64,000 bases of DNA from Bacteroidales bacterium (GTDB lineage: Bacteria > Bacteroidota > Bacteroidia > Bacteroidales > PXBB01), in contig JAQVVM010000013.1 of assembly GCA_028698995.1 (NCBI GenBank), positions 19,781 through 83,780 on the forward strand, given 5' to 3'. A program made the position numbers and the translations under genes. The notes below the pieces were generated by a model that made no database searches, had not been told where the DNA came from, and worked only from the letters and a program-made list of their open reading frames with translations. The stretch's first letter is position 1. Each line of letters starts with the position of its first letter. Below are positions 28,686 to 36,663 of this stretch, in pieces.

Positions 28686-30416
28686 TTATTTCAGACCACA
28701 AATCTCGTTAATAATTCTACCTTTAATAGTTGTATAGTATTTCTGCAAAGGGCTTGTAGGTTTATCGGGGATAGTTTTTGCCAACCAATTATGCAAAACC
28801 AGAAACTGAATATAATTCTCAAAATTATTGGCATTATTCACCAAGTTGATCTTATTCATGATGTCTTTTCTGCTTTGAGGCTCTCTTGCAATTTTAAGGA
28901 TGTGCAACATTTTTGGGTTTATGTCATTTTCAATTCTATCAGCTATACCTTTGGCTATACCTCTTTCAAAATATTTCACTATCTCTTTTGCTTGAATATC
29001 AAGCGATTGCGTTCTTAAAGCTATACCTTCATCTATACCTCCATCAAATGTTTCAGTTAAAGAAATTTCTGCATGGTCTATTAGTTTATTTAAAAGGTCA
29101 TTCATTTTTGCTACATCAGTAATGCCTTCAATAATATTTGTTTTAAATGCTATTTTCGTTCTGAAAGTCGGATGTATAGGCAAGATTACCTGAAACCATG
29201 AACGCTCATCATCAAAATCGAAAAGTGGAGAAGGTGAACCATTATTTTTCATAACATCAATAATTAACGGAATGCCTGTTGCATGACCTTCGGTAAGTTC
29301 TAACCTTTTCAAGAAGTCCCCCAATCGTCTGTTGCGGTATCTTTTGGGAATAATTTTACCATTGATAAAATCTTCTTTTTTAAGAGCTCTGTCTGGTCCG
29401 CCTGAATTATACAAAATAATAGCGTCAGGTTCAATTCTAATTTTAACAGGTTCTCGCACCTGATAATTGCGATGAAAAATACAGTTGGCAACAGTCTCTT
29501 CTATGGCTTCGAAAGGATAATTCCAAATTCTTAAAGATGCTGCTTGTCCTTCAACCTTTTTAACTTTTTCGTAAAGAAAATTGGATTTTATCCAAGTTAG
29601 CACATCGGTGATTTGTTTGTGTACGGGGCCTTCAAATTTTTTTTCGCTAAATTCTTTGCCTCCAGGGCCTTTTGGAAAATGTATAAGCTCAATCCAAGTG
29701 TATGGAAAGAAATGATGTGGTTTTTCTGAAAAAAGCATTAAAGCCACATTAACAGGATGTAGAAATTCGCCAGGTCCTCTCAGCAGATCTAATTGTTGAA
29801 GTAAGTCAATAAAATTTCTTTTAGCTGCGTCTGAATATAGTTTGCTGTTAATAATTCTCAGATAATCAGTAACCAGAAAAGAAGAAATGTCAGAAACGGT
29901 AGCATGGGTATTTACCCTGTCGTCAAAAGGAATATTTCCTGCTAATGATATAAGTTCCTCTTTTTCAGATGCTTTTGCCTCGATAGTGCTGGCATATTTT
30001 CTAATAAAAAATTTCCAAACTTTGTTTTTAGATGTTATATTTTCCGGTACTTCATAAGGTCGGTCGTTTCCTGCCGGCACCCAAAGAATAACTATATCTT
30101 TATTGTCAACTTCTTCTATATATAGCTTGGGTGCATAATACGGTCTTAATAGGTTATTAAAGCCTATCATTTCTTTTTGAATGATTGAAATTTCTTTTTT
30201 AGACAAACCTTTAATAGGTCTTGAAGCAGTTGCGCTCTCTTGATCTTCCGAAACACCTATAATAATATACCCACCTCCGGTATTGTCAAAATCATTGGCA
30301 AATGCAGCAATGGTTCGGTAAATGGCATCGGGATTCCAGCCCTCCTTGAACTCAATACGATTGTTTTCGATATTGTGTGCAGACAGTATATCTTCGATGT
30401 TGACAGGCAGTTTCAT
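28686..30416 (-). CDS. AlbA_2 / RecG-like ATP-binding (Schlafen AlbA_2) protein inserted in the array
   Basis: 576 aa. N-terminal AlbA_2 domain (NRIEFKEGWNPDAIYRTIAAFAN ... GGGYIIIGV) and a central HATPase_c_4-type region (ANCIFHRNYQ, LYNSGGPDRAL, RNRRLGDFLKRLELTEGHATGIP). A C-terminal winged-helix region precedes the end. Members of this family are often annotated as transcriptional regulators or RecG-like ATPases; the function is poorly defined. Not related to the cassettes and probably inserted between G and H together with the truncated XRE regulator. The protein appears intact. Confidence 0.75.
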   Translation of the reverse strand: MKLPVNIEDILSAHNIENNRIEFKEGWNPDAIYRTIAAFANDFDNTGGGYIIIGVSEDQESATASRPIKGLSKKEISIIQKEMIGFNNLLRPYYAPKLYIEEVDNKDIVILWVPAGNDRPYEVPENITSKNKVWKFFIRKYASTIEAKASEKEELISLAGNIPFDDRVNTHATVSDISSFLVTDYLRIINSKLYSDAAKRNFIDLLQQLDLLRGPGEFLHPVNVALMLFSEKPHHFFPYTWIELIHFPKGPGGKEFSEKKFEGPVHKQITDVLTWIKSNFLYEKVKKVEGQAASLRIWNYPFEAIEETVANCIFHRNYQVREPVKIRIEPDAIILYNSGGPDRALKKEDFINGKIIPKRYRNRRLGDFLKRLELTEGHATGIPLIIDVMKNNGSPSPLFDFDDERSWFQVILPIHPTFRTKIAFKTNIIEGITDVAKMNDLLNKLIDHAEISLTETFDGGIDEGIALRTQSLDIQAKEIVKYFERGIAKGIADRIENDINPKMLHILKIAREPQSRKDIMNKINLVNNANNFENYIQFLVLHNWLAKTIPDKPTSPLQKYYTTIKGRIINEICGLK

Positions 30417-30441
30417 AATACAAAAATAATTTTTTATTTAT

Positions 30442-30663
30442 AAAATTGCAAAACTATTTGGTCTTTCTGTTGATCAGATTATACACCCCGAAGAAAATAC
30501 ACCTCAAGAGGTTACCATAAACGATAAAACTACTATTGAACAGATGCGGCTTATTCAAGAGTTAGAGGAAAAAGATAAAAATACTATTTTCAATATTATC
30601 AAAACTATGCTCACCAAAAAGAAGTTTAAAGACTTCTTTCAGAAGAATGTGGCAGCCTTATAA
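30442..30663 (+). pseudogene. 3' fragment of an XRE-family helix-turn-helix regulator
   Basis: A 73-codon open stretch without a start, reading KIAKLFGLSVDQIIHPEE, then a Lys/Glu-rich helix and FKDFFQKNVAAL plus TAA. The first part resembles the end of an XRE HTH domain (ALGVSLDxLI) and its linker. The 5' part is missing: upstream is the start of the oppositely oriented AlbA_2 gene. Likely a broken regulator, left by insertion or deletion. Confidence 0.6.
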
Positions 30664-30667
30664 AGGG

Positions 30668-30693
30668 TTTTTTAAGTTTGGTTTAGAGCGTGC
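30668..30693 (-). repeat. Cassette boundary motif, copy 6
   Basis: Minus-strand GCACGCTCTAAACCAAACTT then AAAAAA. It follows the cassette H partner stop by ~32 bp; no RHS head follows because the XRE remnant is there. Confidence 0.6.
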
Positions 30694-30725
30694 TGGGTAG
30701 AAGGTGCAGGGCAGAGAAACACATG

Positions 30726-31136
30726 TTAATAGACATAAAAATATTCTGCATTTCCCCATTTGCTTAAAAAAGAAGCACAAAAATTATTTCCAAAACATTC
30801 AGATGTGATATTTGCATCATAAATTGTAAAATACCAAATATTGTCTTTAGGAATAAATATTAATCCGGAAAGAAAAACATCAGTAAAAATCAAGGTGTAA
30901 TCTTCAATTGAGATATTAATAACAATTTTATCAATGTAATTTGTTAAATCAACTAGTGCTTGTAGTGTTAATTCTTTTTCTTGATTAAATATTATTGTAT
31001 CATTTATTTTTAAATAATAATTTGGATTTTTAATAGTATCACCCGTTGAAACAAAAAACACATCAATTCTTTCTTCTTGCCCAATACAATAAAGGCAACA
31101 AAACATTATTTGTAGTATTAATATAACTCTTTTCAT
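30726..31136 (-). CDS. Cassette H partner: exported putative immunity protein
   Basis: 136 aa, one of the smallest partners. Signal peptide (1-19, ending YCIGQ). Mature part strand-rich, with a C-terminal Cys pair (ECFGNNFC). Its ATG overlaps the tip gene stop as TAATG, so translation is coupled. No known family. Confidence 0.55.
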   Translation of the reverse strand: MKRVILILQIMFCCLYCIGQEERIDVFFVSTGDTIKNPNYYLKINDTIIFNQEKELTLQALVDLTNYIDKIVINISIEDYTLIFTDVFLSGLIFIPKDNIWYFTIYDANITSECFGNNFCASFLSKWGNAEYFYVY

Positions 31137-32227
31137 TAATTAGTCTGAGGTGCTGTAATTACAGATATTTCTACTTTTCTGTCCTCAGCCCTCTTTTGAT
31201 TTGTATCTGCTTCTGTTTTTCCTTTAGCAGTTGATAACATTCTATTTCTATCTATACCAAAGTTTGAGTTTAAATAACCTGTTATCGAATCTATACGCTT
31301 TTGAGATAAATCTAAATTATATTCTTCACTTGCGTCCTTATCCGTATATCCACTAATAACAGCTGTATAATCAGGATTATTCATTAATAATTGCCCAAGT
31401 TCATCTAGTTCTGAAATTTGAGAAGAAAAATTTCCTTGTATTCCTTGTTCTGATAATAAAAATCCATCATTTGCAAAAAAGATGGTTGTTTCTCCCTTTA
31501 TACTTGTAGATAATCCTCTGTATAGTGAAAAATTTCCAGGTGCTTGAGGATTACTTCCTGGTGTAGTAATGTAGTTGCCAACCGCATCTTTAAACGGCCC
31601 ATAATGCATATCAAAACCAGTTTGCGTGTTTTTTGTAAAATATGGTACTATAAATTGATTATATAATACATTCTCTACACTACCTGGCATGAAGTCCTGT
31701 TTTCTTTGTCTATTACCTGATTGATCAATATAATCAACACCTCCCAAGCCTATACCGTCAACAAATGACTTAATTCCCTTAAAGCTAGTAATTTGGACAT
31801 AATTAATACCAAAGTAACTGGGTCTTGTAACTTCAAATTCTTCCAAGCCATCCAAATCAATAGCCCAAATCGGCTTATTCCCCGCAAACTGATAAGGTGT
31901 GTACCACGGGTAAGATTTTGTTAGCGGATCCACACTCAAAAACCTACCAATCTGCCCATTATAAATTCTAAAACCATAGTCGAACGTAGAGCCACCACCG
32001 CCCATACCTTCGTTGTCGCGTTCTTTTCCATTAAAGGCGAACCGATAACTCTCACTCTGCCAATGCCTTGCAGGAGCTAACATACCAAAGGGGTAATAAT
32101 CAGAAACACTGGTAACATCAGCTTCTTTATTAAGGAAAACATCGTTTTGGTCATAAAGCAGTCTTGGCCTTGCACTTACGGTAACTAAAACGTTCCCCAG
32201 ATGATTGCTTGTTACAGGTGTTTTCAT
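31136..32227 (-). CDS. Cassette H: RHS-core tip fused to an OmpA-like domain
   Basis: 363 aa. Class II head nearly identical to F (NHLGNVLVTVSARPR) and core RFAFNGKERDNE...FLSVDPLTKSYPWYTPYQFAGNKPIWAIDLDGLEE (to 130). After a ~120-residue linker different from F's, an OmpA-like domain: GYTDK (293-297), LDLSQKRIDSI and EDRKVEIS at ~348-355. The two OmpA payloads (F, H) are only distantly alike although the heads and cores are nearly the same, so the variable part was exchanged. A boundary motif precedes the ATG. Confidence 0.8.
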   Translation of the reverse strand: MKTPVTSNHLGNVLVTVSARPRLLYDQNDVFLNKEADVTSVSDYYPFGMLAPARHWQSESYRFAFNGKERDNEGMGGGGSTFDYGFRIYNGQIGRFLSVDPLTKSYPWYTPYQFAGNKPIWAIDLDGLEEFEVTRPSYFGINYVQITSFKGIKSFVDGIGLGGVDYIDQSGNRQRKQDFMPGSVENVLYNQFIVPYFTKNTQTGFDMHYGPFKDAVGNYITTPGSNPQAPGNFSLYRGLSTSIKGETTIFFANDGFLLSEQGIQGNFSSQISELDELGQLLMNNPDYTAVISGYTDKDASEEYNLDLSQKRIDSITGYLNSNFGIDRNRMLSTAKGKTEADTNQKRAEDRKVEISVITAPQTN

Positions 32228-32502
32228 TTTTTACAGTTTGTTTTAGAACGTGCCCTACATGCAGTATTTGAGGTGGAAGTGGTGTAGGTTTTCATGGGCG
32301 TAGGTGTTACGGCATAGCCGGTCGTACTTGAATACAAATACGAGTTAAAGTTACCTATTTCATCGTAATGGGAATTAGCAAATACTGTTTTTTGTACCGT
32401 ACTTGTGAAAAAATACCGGAAGCGACGGCCCCAAAATGAGAAAAACCAGAACAAACTGCTGAGTTCTGGGGGGAGGGGTGGTATGTGAGGGTTTGGGTTC
32501 AT
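32224..32502 (-). pseudogene. Truncated class I RHS head ('I') without core, toxin or partner
   Basis: 92-aa frame starting MNPNPHIPPLPPELSSLFW, identical in style to other class I heads up to TSTSNTACR. At that point (about 32255) the DNA runs directly into boundary motif copy 7 of cassette H. Everything after the head was lost. It shows that recombination or deletion between a head and a boundary motif occurs in this array. Confidence 0.75.
32228..32253 (-). repeat. Cassette boundary motif, copy 7
   Basis: Minus-strand GCACGTTCTAAAACAAACTG then TAAAAA, one base from consensus. It sits at the junction between truncated head I and the cassette H ATG. Confidence 0.7.
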
Positions 32503-32507
32503 TTTTT

Positions 32508-32534
32508 GTTTATACGTTTTGGGGTAGAACGGGC
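32508..32534 (-). repeat. Cassette boundary motif, copy 8
   Basis: Minus-strand CCCGTTCTACCCCAAAACGT then ATAAAC, between the cassette J partner stop and truncated head I. Confidence 0.6.
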
Positions 32535-32540
32535 ATTATA

Positions 32541-32600
32541 TAAAATAAATGATTTGATAATTCATTAAAATAAGTGATTTGATAATTCATTAAAATAAAT
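32541..32600. repeat. 25-bp tandem repeat at the 3' end of the cassette J partner gene
   Basis: Two units (32541-32565 and 32566-32590; one A/G difference) plus a 10-bp partial third. The duplication includes the end and stop of the gene, so its frame stops at the first unit. Confidence 0.7.
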
Positions 32601-33104
32601 GCTATTAACAGCTTCACCTTTCCTATAAATGATTGTAGCAATATAAATACCCCCTCCATGTACAAAACTTTTATTTGAAATATTTCTGATTAATTCAAAA
32701 TTACCATTTTCAATTAATAATGACAAATTACTAAAAGAACTATCAAAAACATGATTTAATATATTATTGTCGTTAATATTATCTTTAGTTTTTATGAAAA
32801 AATTGAATTCATTTTCGAAGTTATATCTCAAATCAAACTCTTTACTCCACAACCTTCCAATAATACTTGCATTTTCTGAAAAATATCCTTCAAAGAAATA
32901 AATTGTATCTTGCTTTGATAAATTAATTTTAGAACTCTCAAGTATTGATGCAATCTCATCAAATACATTTAATCTTTTTAAATTATGAAATTTATAAAAA
33001 TGTTTTTTCTCTTTATCAATCTTCTTTAATAATTTTACGTTATTAGATGTTTTACAGCCAACCAATAAAGCAGCTAATACACAAATAATAATAAAAAATT
33101 TCAT
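32565..33104 (-). CDS. Cassette J partner: lipoprotein, putative immunity
   Basis: 179 aa from the ATG giving MKFFIIICVLAALLVGCKTS, with lipobox LVGC; an in-frame extension to 33164 runs back into the toxin gene and is not needed. The mature region has no recognised family; it ends FNELSNHLF, generated by a 25-bp tandem duplication around the stop. It starts 4 bp after the cassette J tip. Confidence 0.6.
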   Translation of the reverse strand: MKFFIIICVLAALLVGCKTSNNVKLLKKIDKEKKHFYKFHNLKRLNVFDEIASILESSKINLSKQDTIYFFEGYFSENASIIGRLWSKEFDLRYNFENEFNFFIKTKDNINDNNILNHVFDSSFSNLSLLIENGNFELIRNISNKSFVHGGGIYIATIIYRKGEAVNSIYFNELSNHLF

Positions 33105-33108
33105 ATTG

Positions 33109-34266
33109 TTAGTATTTGTATGGTGTGGAAACTTCAATTGATCTATTTTTCCTACCGTCTTCATGCAAACTTCTTGTTGTTGGTATTTTAATAGTCATTG
33201 TTTGAAAATAAAATAAACTTTCATTTCCTCTAATTAATTGACCAAAACCACCTACAATAAAACCTTCATCATTTTTATACAAACCATAATACTTTCTTAA
33301 AGGCAAGTTGTGTTCAGCTCTTATCTGATTTTCAATATGAGTGGCAAATTTTTCGGCTTGAGTTATTTGAGTGCTTATCCAAGGGGATCTATTAATAGTA
33401 CCCATTATTTCATCCCAAACATGTGCCATTTCATGTCCTAAAGAAACAAAGTCGGAAAATTGGGTGCCTCCATATTGATCCATTCCACCATTTTCAGCAT
33501 ATGGATTAAATCCTACATTAAGCCCATCTGCAATATTTTTAACATGTTGATTAATAGTAATATCTTTTTCAGAAGCATGTAACTCGCTTATCATTTCAGC
33601 ACCCCTATTTTTAGAATTTAATTTATTAAGTGCGTTAACGGTTAATGATAAAAACTCATTATCCCCATCATACTCCATTCCTTGAGTATAAGTCATTGTT
33701 TGTAATTGTCTATCCTCTCCTGTTGTGTAGTTAATTCTAATTGTATCACCATATGGATCGCAATACCAAATCGGATTCCCTTGCATAATTGAATACGGAC
33801 TGAAAGCGGGGTGTCTTTTGGGGTCAACATTCCATCGTTGTACAATTCTTGTGCTATACTCCCAAAACTCAGCTGTATAATGGTTTCCAGTTCCTGCAAT
33901 CTCATCTACTTTTTCTTGGGCATTGAATCCAAAACGATAAGCACCCTTCAAACAACCCACATCATCCTGCCCCAACTCAAACCCATAACTTAACAAACCC
34001 CCATTGCTGTATGCTTTGCTACATGCAGTATTTGAGGTGGTAGTGAAGTAGTTTTTCATGGGTGTTGGTGTTACGATATAGCTTGTCGTACTTGAATACA
34101 AATACGAGTTAAAGTTACCTATTTCATCGTAATGGGAATTAGCAAATACTGTTTCTTGCATCGTGCTTGTGAAAAAATACCGGAAGCTATGAGCCCAAAA
34201 AGAGAAAAACCGGAACAAACTGCTGAGTTCTGTGGGGAGGGGTGGTATGTGGGGGTTTGGGTTCAT
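33109..34266 (-). CDS. Cassette J: RHS-core tip with M91-like zinc metallopeptidase domain (HEMAH)
   Basis: 385 aa from the conserved class I start MNPNPHIPPL (a longer frame to 34311 adds codons from a remnant head). Head and core to NPIWYCDPYGD (~174). The payload contains VSLGHEMAHVWDEIMG with HEMAH at 278-282, then a helix QAEKFATHIENQIRAEHNLPLR typical of the M91/NleD-like effector-type metallopeptidases found as RHS toxins. This is the clearest protease toxin in the array. M91 enzymes are usually small zinc proteases; target unknown. Confidence 0.8.
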   Translation of the reverse strand: MNPNPHIPPLPTELSSLFRFFSFWAHSFRYFFTSTMQETVFANSHYDEIGNFNSYLYSSTTSYIVTPTPMKNYFTTTSNTACSKAYSNGGLLSYGFELGQDDVGCLKGAYRFGFNAQEKVDEIAGTGNHYTAEFWEYSTRIVQRWNVDPKRHPAFSPYSIMQGNPIWYCDPYGDTIRINYTTGEDRQLQTMTYTQGMEYDGDNEFLSLTVNALNKLNSKNRGAEMISELHASEKDITINQHVKNIADGLNVGFNPYAENGGMDQYGGTQFSDFVSLGHEMAHVWDEIMGTINRSPWISTQITQAEKFATHIENQIRAEHNLPLRKYYGLYKNDEGFIVGGFGQLIRGNESLFYFQTMTIKIPTTRSLHEDGRKNRSIEVSTPYKY

Positions 34267-34295
34267 TTTTTTCATACTGTTTGGGGTAGAAGGCA
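34267..34295 (-). repeat. Cassette boundary motif, copy 9
   Basis: Minus-strand GCCTTCTACCCCAAACAGTA then TGAAAA, immediately before the cassette J ATG. Confidence 0.6.
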
Positions 34296-34350
34296 CAGTG
34301 TAGGTTTTCATGGGTGTAGGTGTTATGCCGCAGCCGGTCTTTCTTCTTTT
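34296..34350 (-). pseudogene. Remnant of a class I head between cassettes J and K
   Basis: A ~45-bp stretch matching the class I head DNA that encodes GYxVTPTPMKTYT, with changes, joined to boundary motif copy 9 and then to unrelated AT-rich DNA. A second scar of the kind seen at truncated head I. Confidence 0.6.
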
Positions 34351-34418
34351 TTAATCTTTATATTTAATTAGCAGAATATTAGTGTTTGAAAAATCAACAT
34401 ACAAATAATGACAGTATA

Positions 34419-34901
34419 TTACCTTAGCATTATCCTTTTAAAAAAATCAGAATGCTCTTTGGGTATAAGATCTGTTAACATTGATATTAATTTTATTATT
34501 CTGTCATCGCCTCTATAATAATTTAAGCTTTTAAAAGAATTTTGTCTATAGTCAAAAAAAACAATTATTTTAGGACCATCAAAACTAATCATATTAGAAT
34601 CTAATGGTGTTAAATCCGTTTCTTCTAAATCCATCAACCTATTTCCCCAAACGTAATTTTGCAAGTTACATAGTTTTTCATTGTTTAAAGAATCCAAACT
34701 AACAAAATAGGAATTTGCCTTCCAATTCTCATCCAACCAACTGTAAATCAATCCTTCATAAGTTAATTTAACTGACATACTGCCATATATCGTAACTCCT
34801 CTTCTTATTCTAATTTCGATAAAATCATTATCTGTTGGACATTGTCCATAAGACACAACCGTTGAAACAGAAATTATAAATAACATAAATATTTTTTTCA
34901 T
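34419..34901 (-). CDS. Cassette K partner: exported putative immunity protein
   Basis: 160 aa, signal peptide (1-19, ending VVSYGQ). Mature region: VKLTYEGLIYSWLDENWKA then a conserved-looking ISFDGPKIIVFFDYRQ. No known family. It starts 16 bp after the cassette K tip stop. Confidence 0.55.
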   Translation of the reverse strand: MKKIFMLFIISVSTVVSYGQCPTDNDFIEIRIRRGVTIYGSMSVKLTYEGLIYSWLDENWKANSYFVSLDSLNNEKLCNLQNYVWGNRLMDLEETDLTPLDSNMISFDGPKIIVFFDYRQNSFKSLNYYRGDDRIIKLISMLTDLIPKEHSDFFKRIMLR

Positions 34902-34917
34902 AATCTATTATACGTAA

Positions 34918-36051
34918 TTAATTTCCATATAAAAAATTAATCATGTCATCTAATTTCCAAAACTCTCTATACATGTGTTCATTTATGCCATATTTTTGTA
35001 TGCGAGTATTATCAATATTTTCTTGAACAGAAGAATAATTATAAATTCTTTGATAAATAAATGCATCCCTTTCTCTTTCTAATACAGGTCTTGTGTTTGT
35101 TCCTTCTAATATTTGATTGCCATGTCTATTCTCATGTATAACGGCTTCATCGTGCCCTGGTCTAATTTGAATATTAACATTTCCCCCTACAATTTCCCCA
35201 TCTTCTCTATTGATTATACTACCCTCTCCTCCAGTCATTCCAAATTCTAAAGGGTCAAGATTATCAGTATTAGATGAATAATAAAACATAATAGGAGAAT
35301 TAATAATTTCATCAAAATCTTTTTCTAGTTTTCCCCAATTAGCTAATGTATTTTCTGCTCTTGATTTATCTCTATTAATTCTGTTTGTTCTTCTATTACT
35401 CAAATTTCCATCAGATAACTGTTTATCATACTCCTTAATTTGCTCATTTAAACTCTCAATACGTTTATTAACATTATTATATGCTGTATTAAAATCACTT
35501 CTTGCCTGATTATCTGCAAAACTAGTATCCAACCCGCTCTGATCCACAAAACAAATAGGGTTATTAGCAAATGTTGCGAAAGGGCTTTCATGTGGTTTTA
35601 CTACCGGATCCAAATTCCACCTTCTCCCCAACCTCGCATCGTATTGCCAAAATTCTGCTGTGTAGGAGTTTCCGAGGCCATAAATCTCATCATCACGCTC
35701 TTGGCCATTAAACCCAAAACGATAAGCACCCTTCAAACAACACATATCATCCTGCTCCAACTCTAAAGCATAACTTAACAAATTCCCACTGCTGTTTGCT
35801 CTGCTACATGCAGTATTTGAGGTGGAAGTGAAGTAGTTTTTCATGGGCGTAGGTGTTACGGCGTAGCTTGTCGTACTTGAATATAAATACGAGCTAAAGT
35901 TACACATTTCATCGTAATGGGAATTAGCAAATACTGTTTTTTGCATCGTGCTTGTAAAAAAATACCGGAAGCTGCGGCCCCAAAATGAGAAAAACCAAAA
36001 CAAACTGCTGAGTTCTGTGGGTAGGGGTGGGATGTGGGGGCTTGGGTTCAT
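34918..36051 (-). CDS. Cassette K: RHS-core tip with HExxH zinc-peptidase domain (HENRH)
   Basis: 377 aa. Class I head (MNPSPHIPPL), core AEFWQYDARLGRRWNLDP, NNPICFVDQSGLD to ~174. A coiled-coil-like Lys/Asn/Arg-rich linker (180-250) precedes a domain with EAVIHENRHGNQIL (HENRH 306-310) and LERERDAFIYQR, in which E325 would be the third zinc ligand (gluzincin-like arrangement). The motif appears intact. A periplasm-active peptidase or peptidoglycan-active metalloenzyme is inferred from the exported partner. Confidence 0.75.
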   Translation of the reverse strand: MNPSPHIPPLPTELSSLFWFFSFWGRSFRYFFTSTMQKTVFANSHYDEMCNFSSYLYSSTTSYAVTPTPMKNYFTSTSNTACSRANSSGNLLSYALELEQDDMCCLKGAYRFGFNGQERDDEIYGLGNSYTAEFWQYDARLGRRWNLDPVVKPHESPFATFANNPICFVDQSGLDTSFADNQARSDFNTAYNNVNKRIESLNEQIKEYDKQLSDGNLSNRRTNRINRDKSRAENTLANWGKLEKDFDEIINSPIMFYYSSNTDNLDPLEFGMTGGEGSIINREDGEIVGGNVNIQIRPGHDEAVIHENRHGNQILEGTNTRPVLERERDAFIYQRIYNYSSVQENIDNTRIQKYGINEHMYREFWKLDDMINFLYGN

Positions 36052-36057
36052 TTTTTG

Positions 36058-36083
36058 TTTATACAGTTTGGGTTAGGACGTGC
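36058..36083 (-). repeat. Cassette boundary motif, copy 10
   Basis: Minus-strand GCACGTCCTAACCCAAACTG then TATAAA, between the cassette L partner stop and the cassette K ATG. Confidence 0.65.
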
Positions 36084-36093
36084 GACTGATAAA

Positions 36094-36663
36094 TTATCTC
36101 AATAAATATTTATAGGCTATAGTTTCCCATTCATTATTATTTTTCTTAAAAACAAAGAAAATATAAACCTTATTGTTACTATATGTATTCCATAGCCCAA
36201 ATAATAAAAAAGAATCGTAATTATCATGAAATATATTGCTAAAACTTATAAAGGCGTAATTAGGCATACACAAAGGATTCTCTTCATCCCGAGATTTATT
36301 AAATAATGTATCTTCATCAAACTTATTAAAGGTACATAATAAATTTTTATTAAACGATACACTATAAAATCTTTCTAAATTATTTTCTTTTACCCACTCT
36401 TTTTCATCAATTGTTTGAAATAATCCAAATAAGGATATTAGACTATCACGAAAAATAAGGGAATTGTTGATGAAAATATTGTTCCTTTCAATCTTATATT
36501 TATAAGACAAGCCTTTATTTGAGGAAACACCAATATTAGAACTAATAAAGTTTTCTATGGCGAGATTATACAATTCACAATCATCAAATTGTTGAGCAAC
36601 ACTCATTGTTTTGAAACTAAAAAAAAGTATAAAGTTTAGTATTAAAATATAATATTTCATCAA
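36094..36663 (-). CDS. Cassette L partner: exported putative immunity protein
   Basis: 189 aa; signal peptide (1-24, ending MSVAQ). Resembles the B and G partners in its C-terminal half (FLLFGLWNTYSNNKVYIFFVFKKNNNEWETIAYKYLLR). The start overlaps the tip stop by 4 bp (ATGA), so it is translationally coupled. Sequence identity to the B partner is low although the B and L tips are near-identical over their first halves. Confidence 0.6.
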   Translation of the reverse strand: MMKYYILILNFILFFSFKTMSVAQQFDDCELYNLAIENFISSNIGVSSNKGLSYKYKIERNNIFINNSLIFRDSLISLFGLFQTIDEKEWVKENNLERFYSVSFNKNLLCTFNKFDEDTLFNKSRDEENPLCMPNYAFISFSNIFHDNYDSFLLFGLWNTYSNNKVYIFFVFKKNNNEWETIAYKYLLR

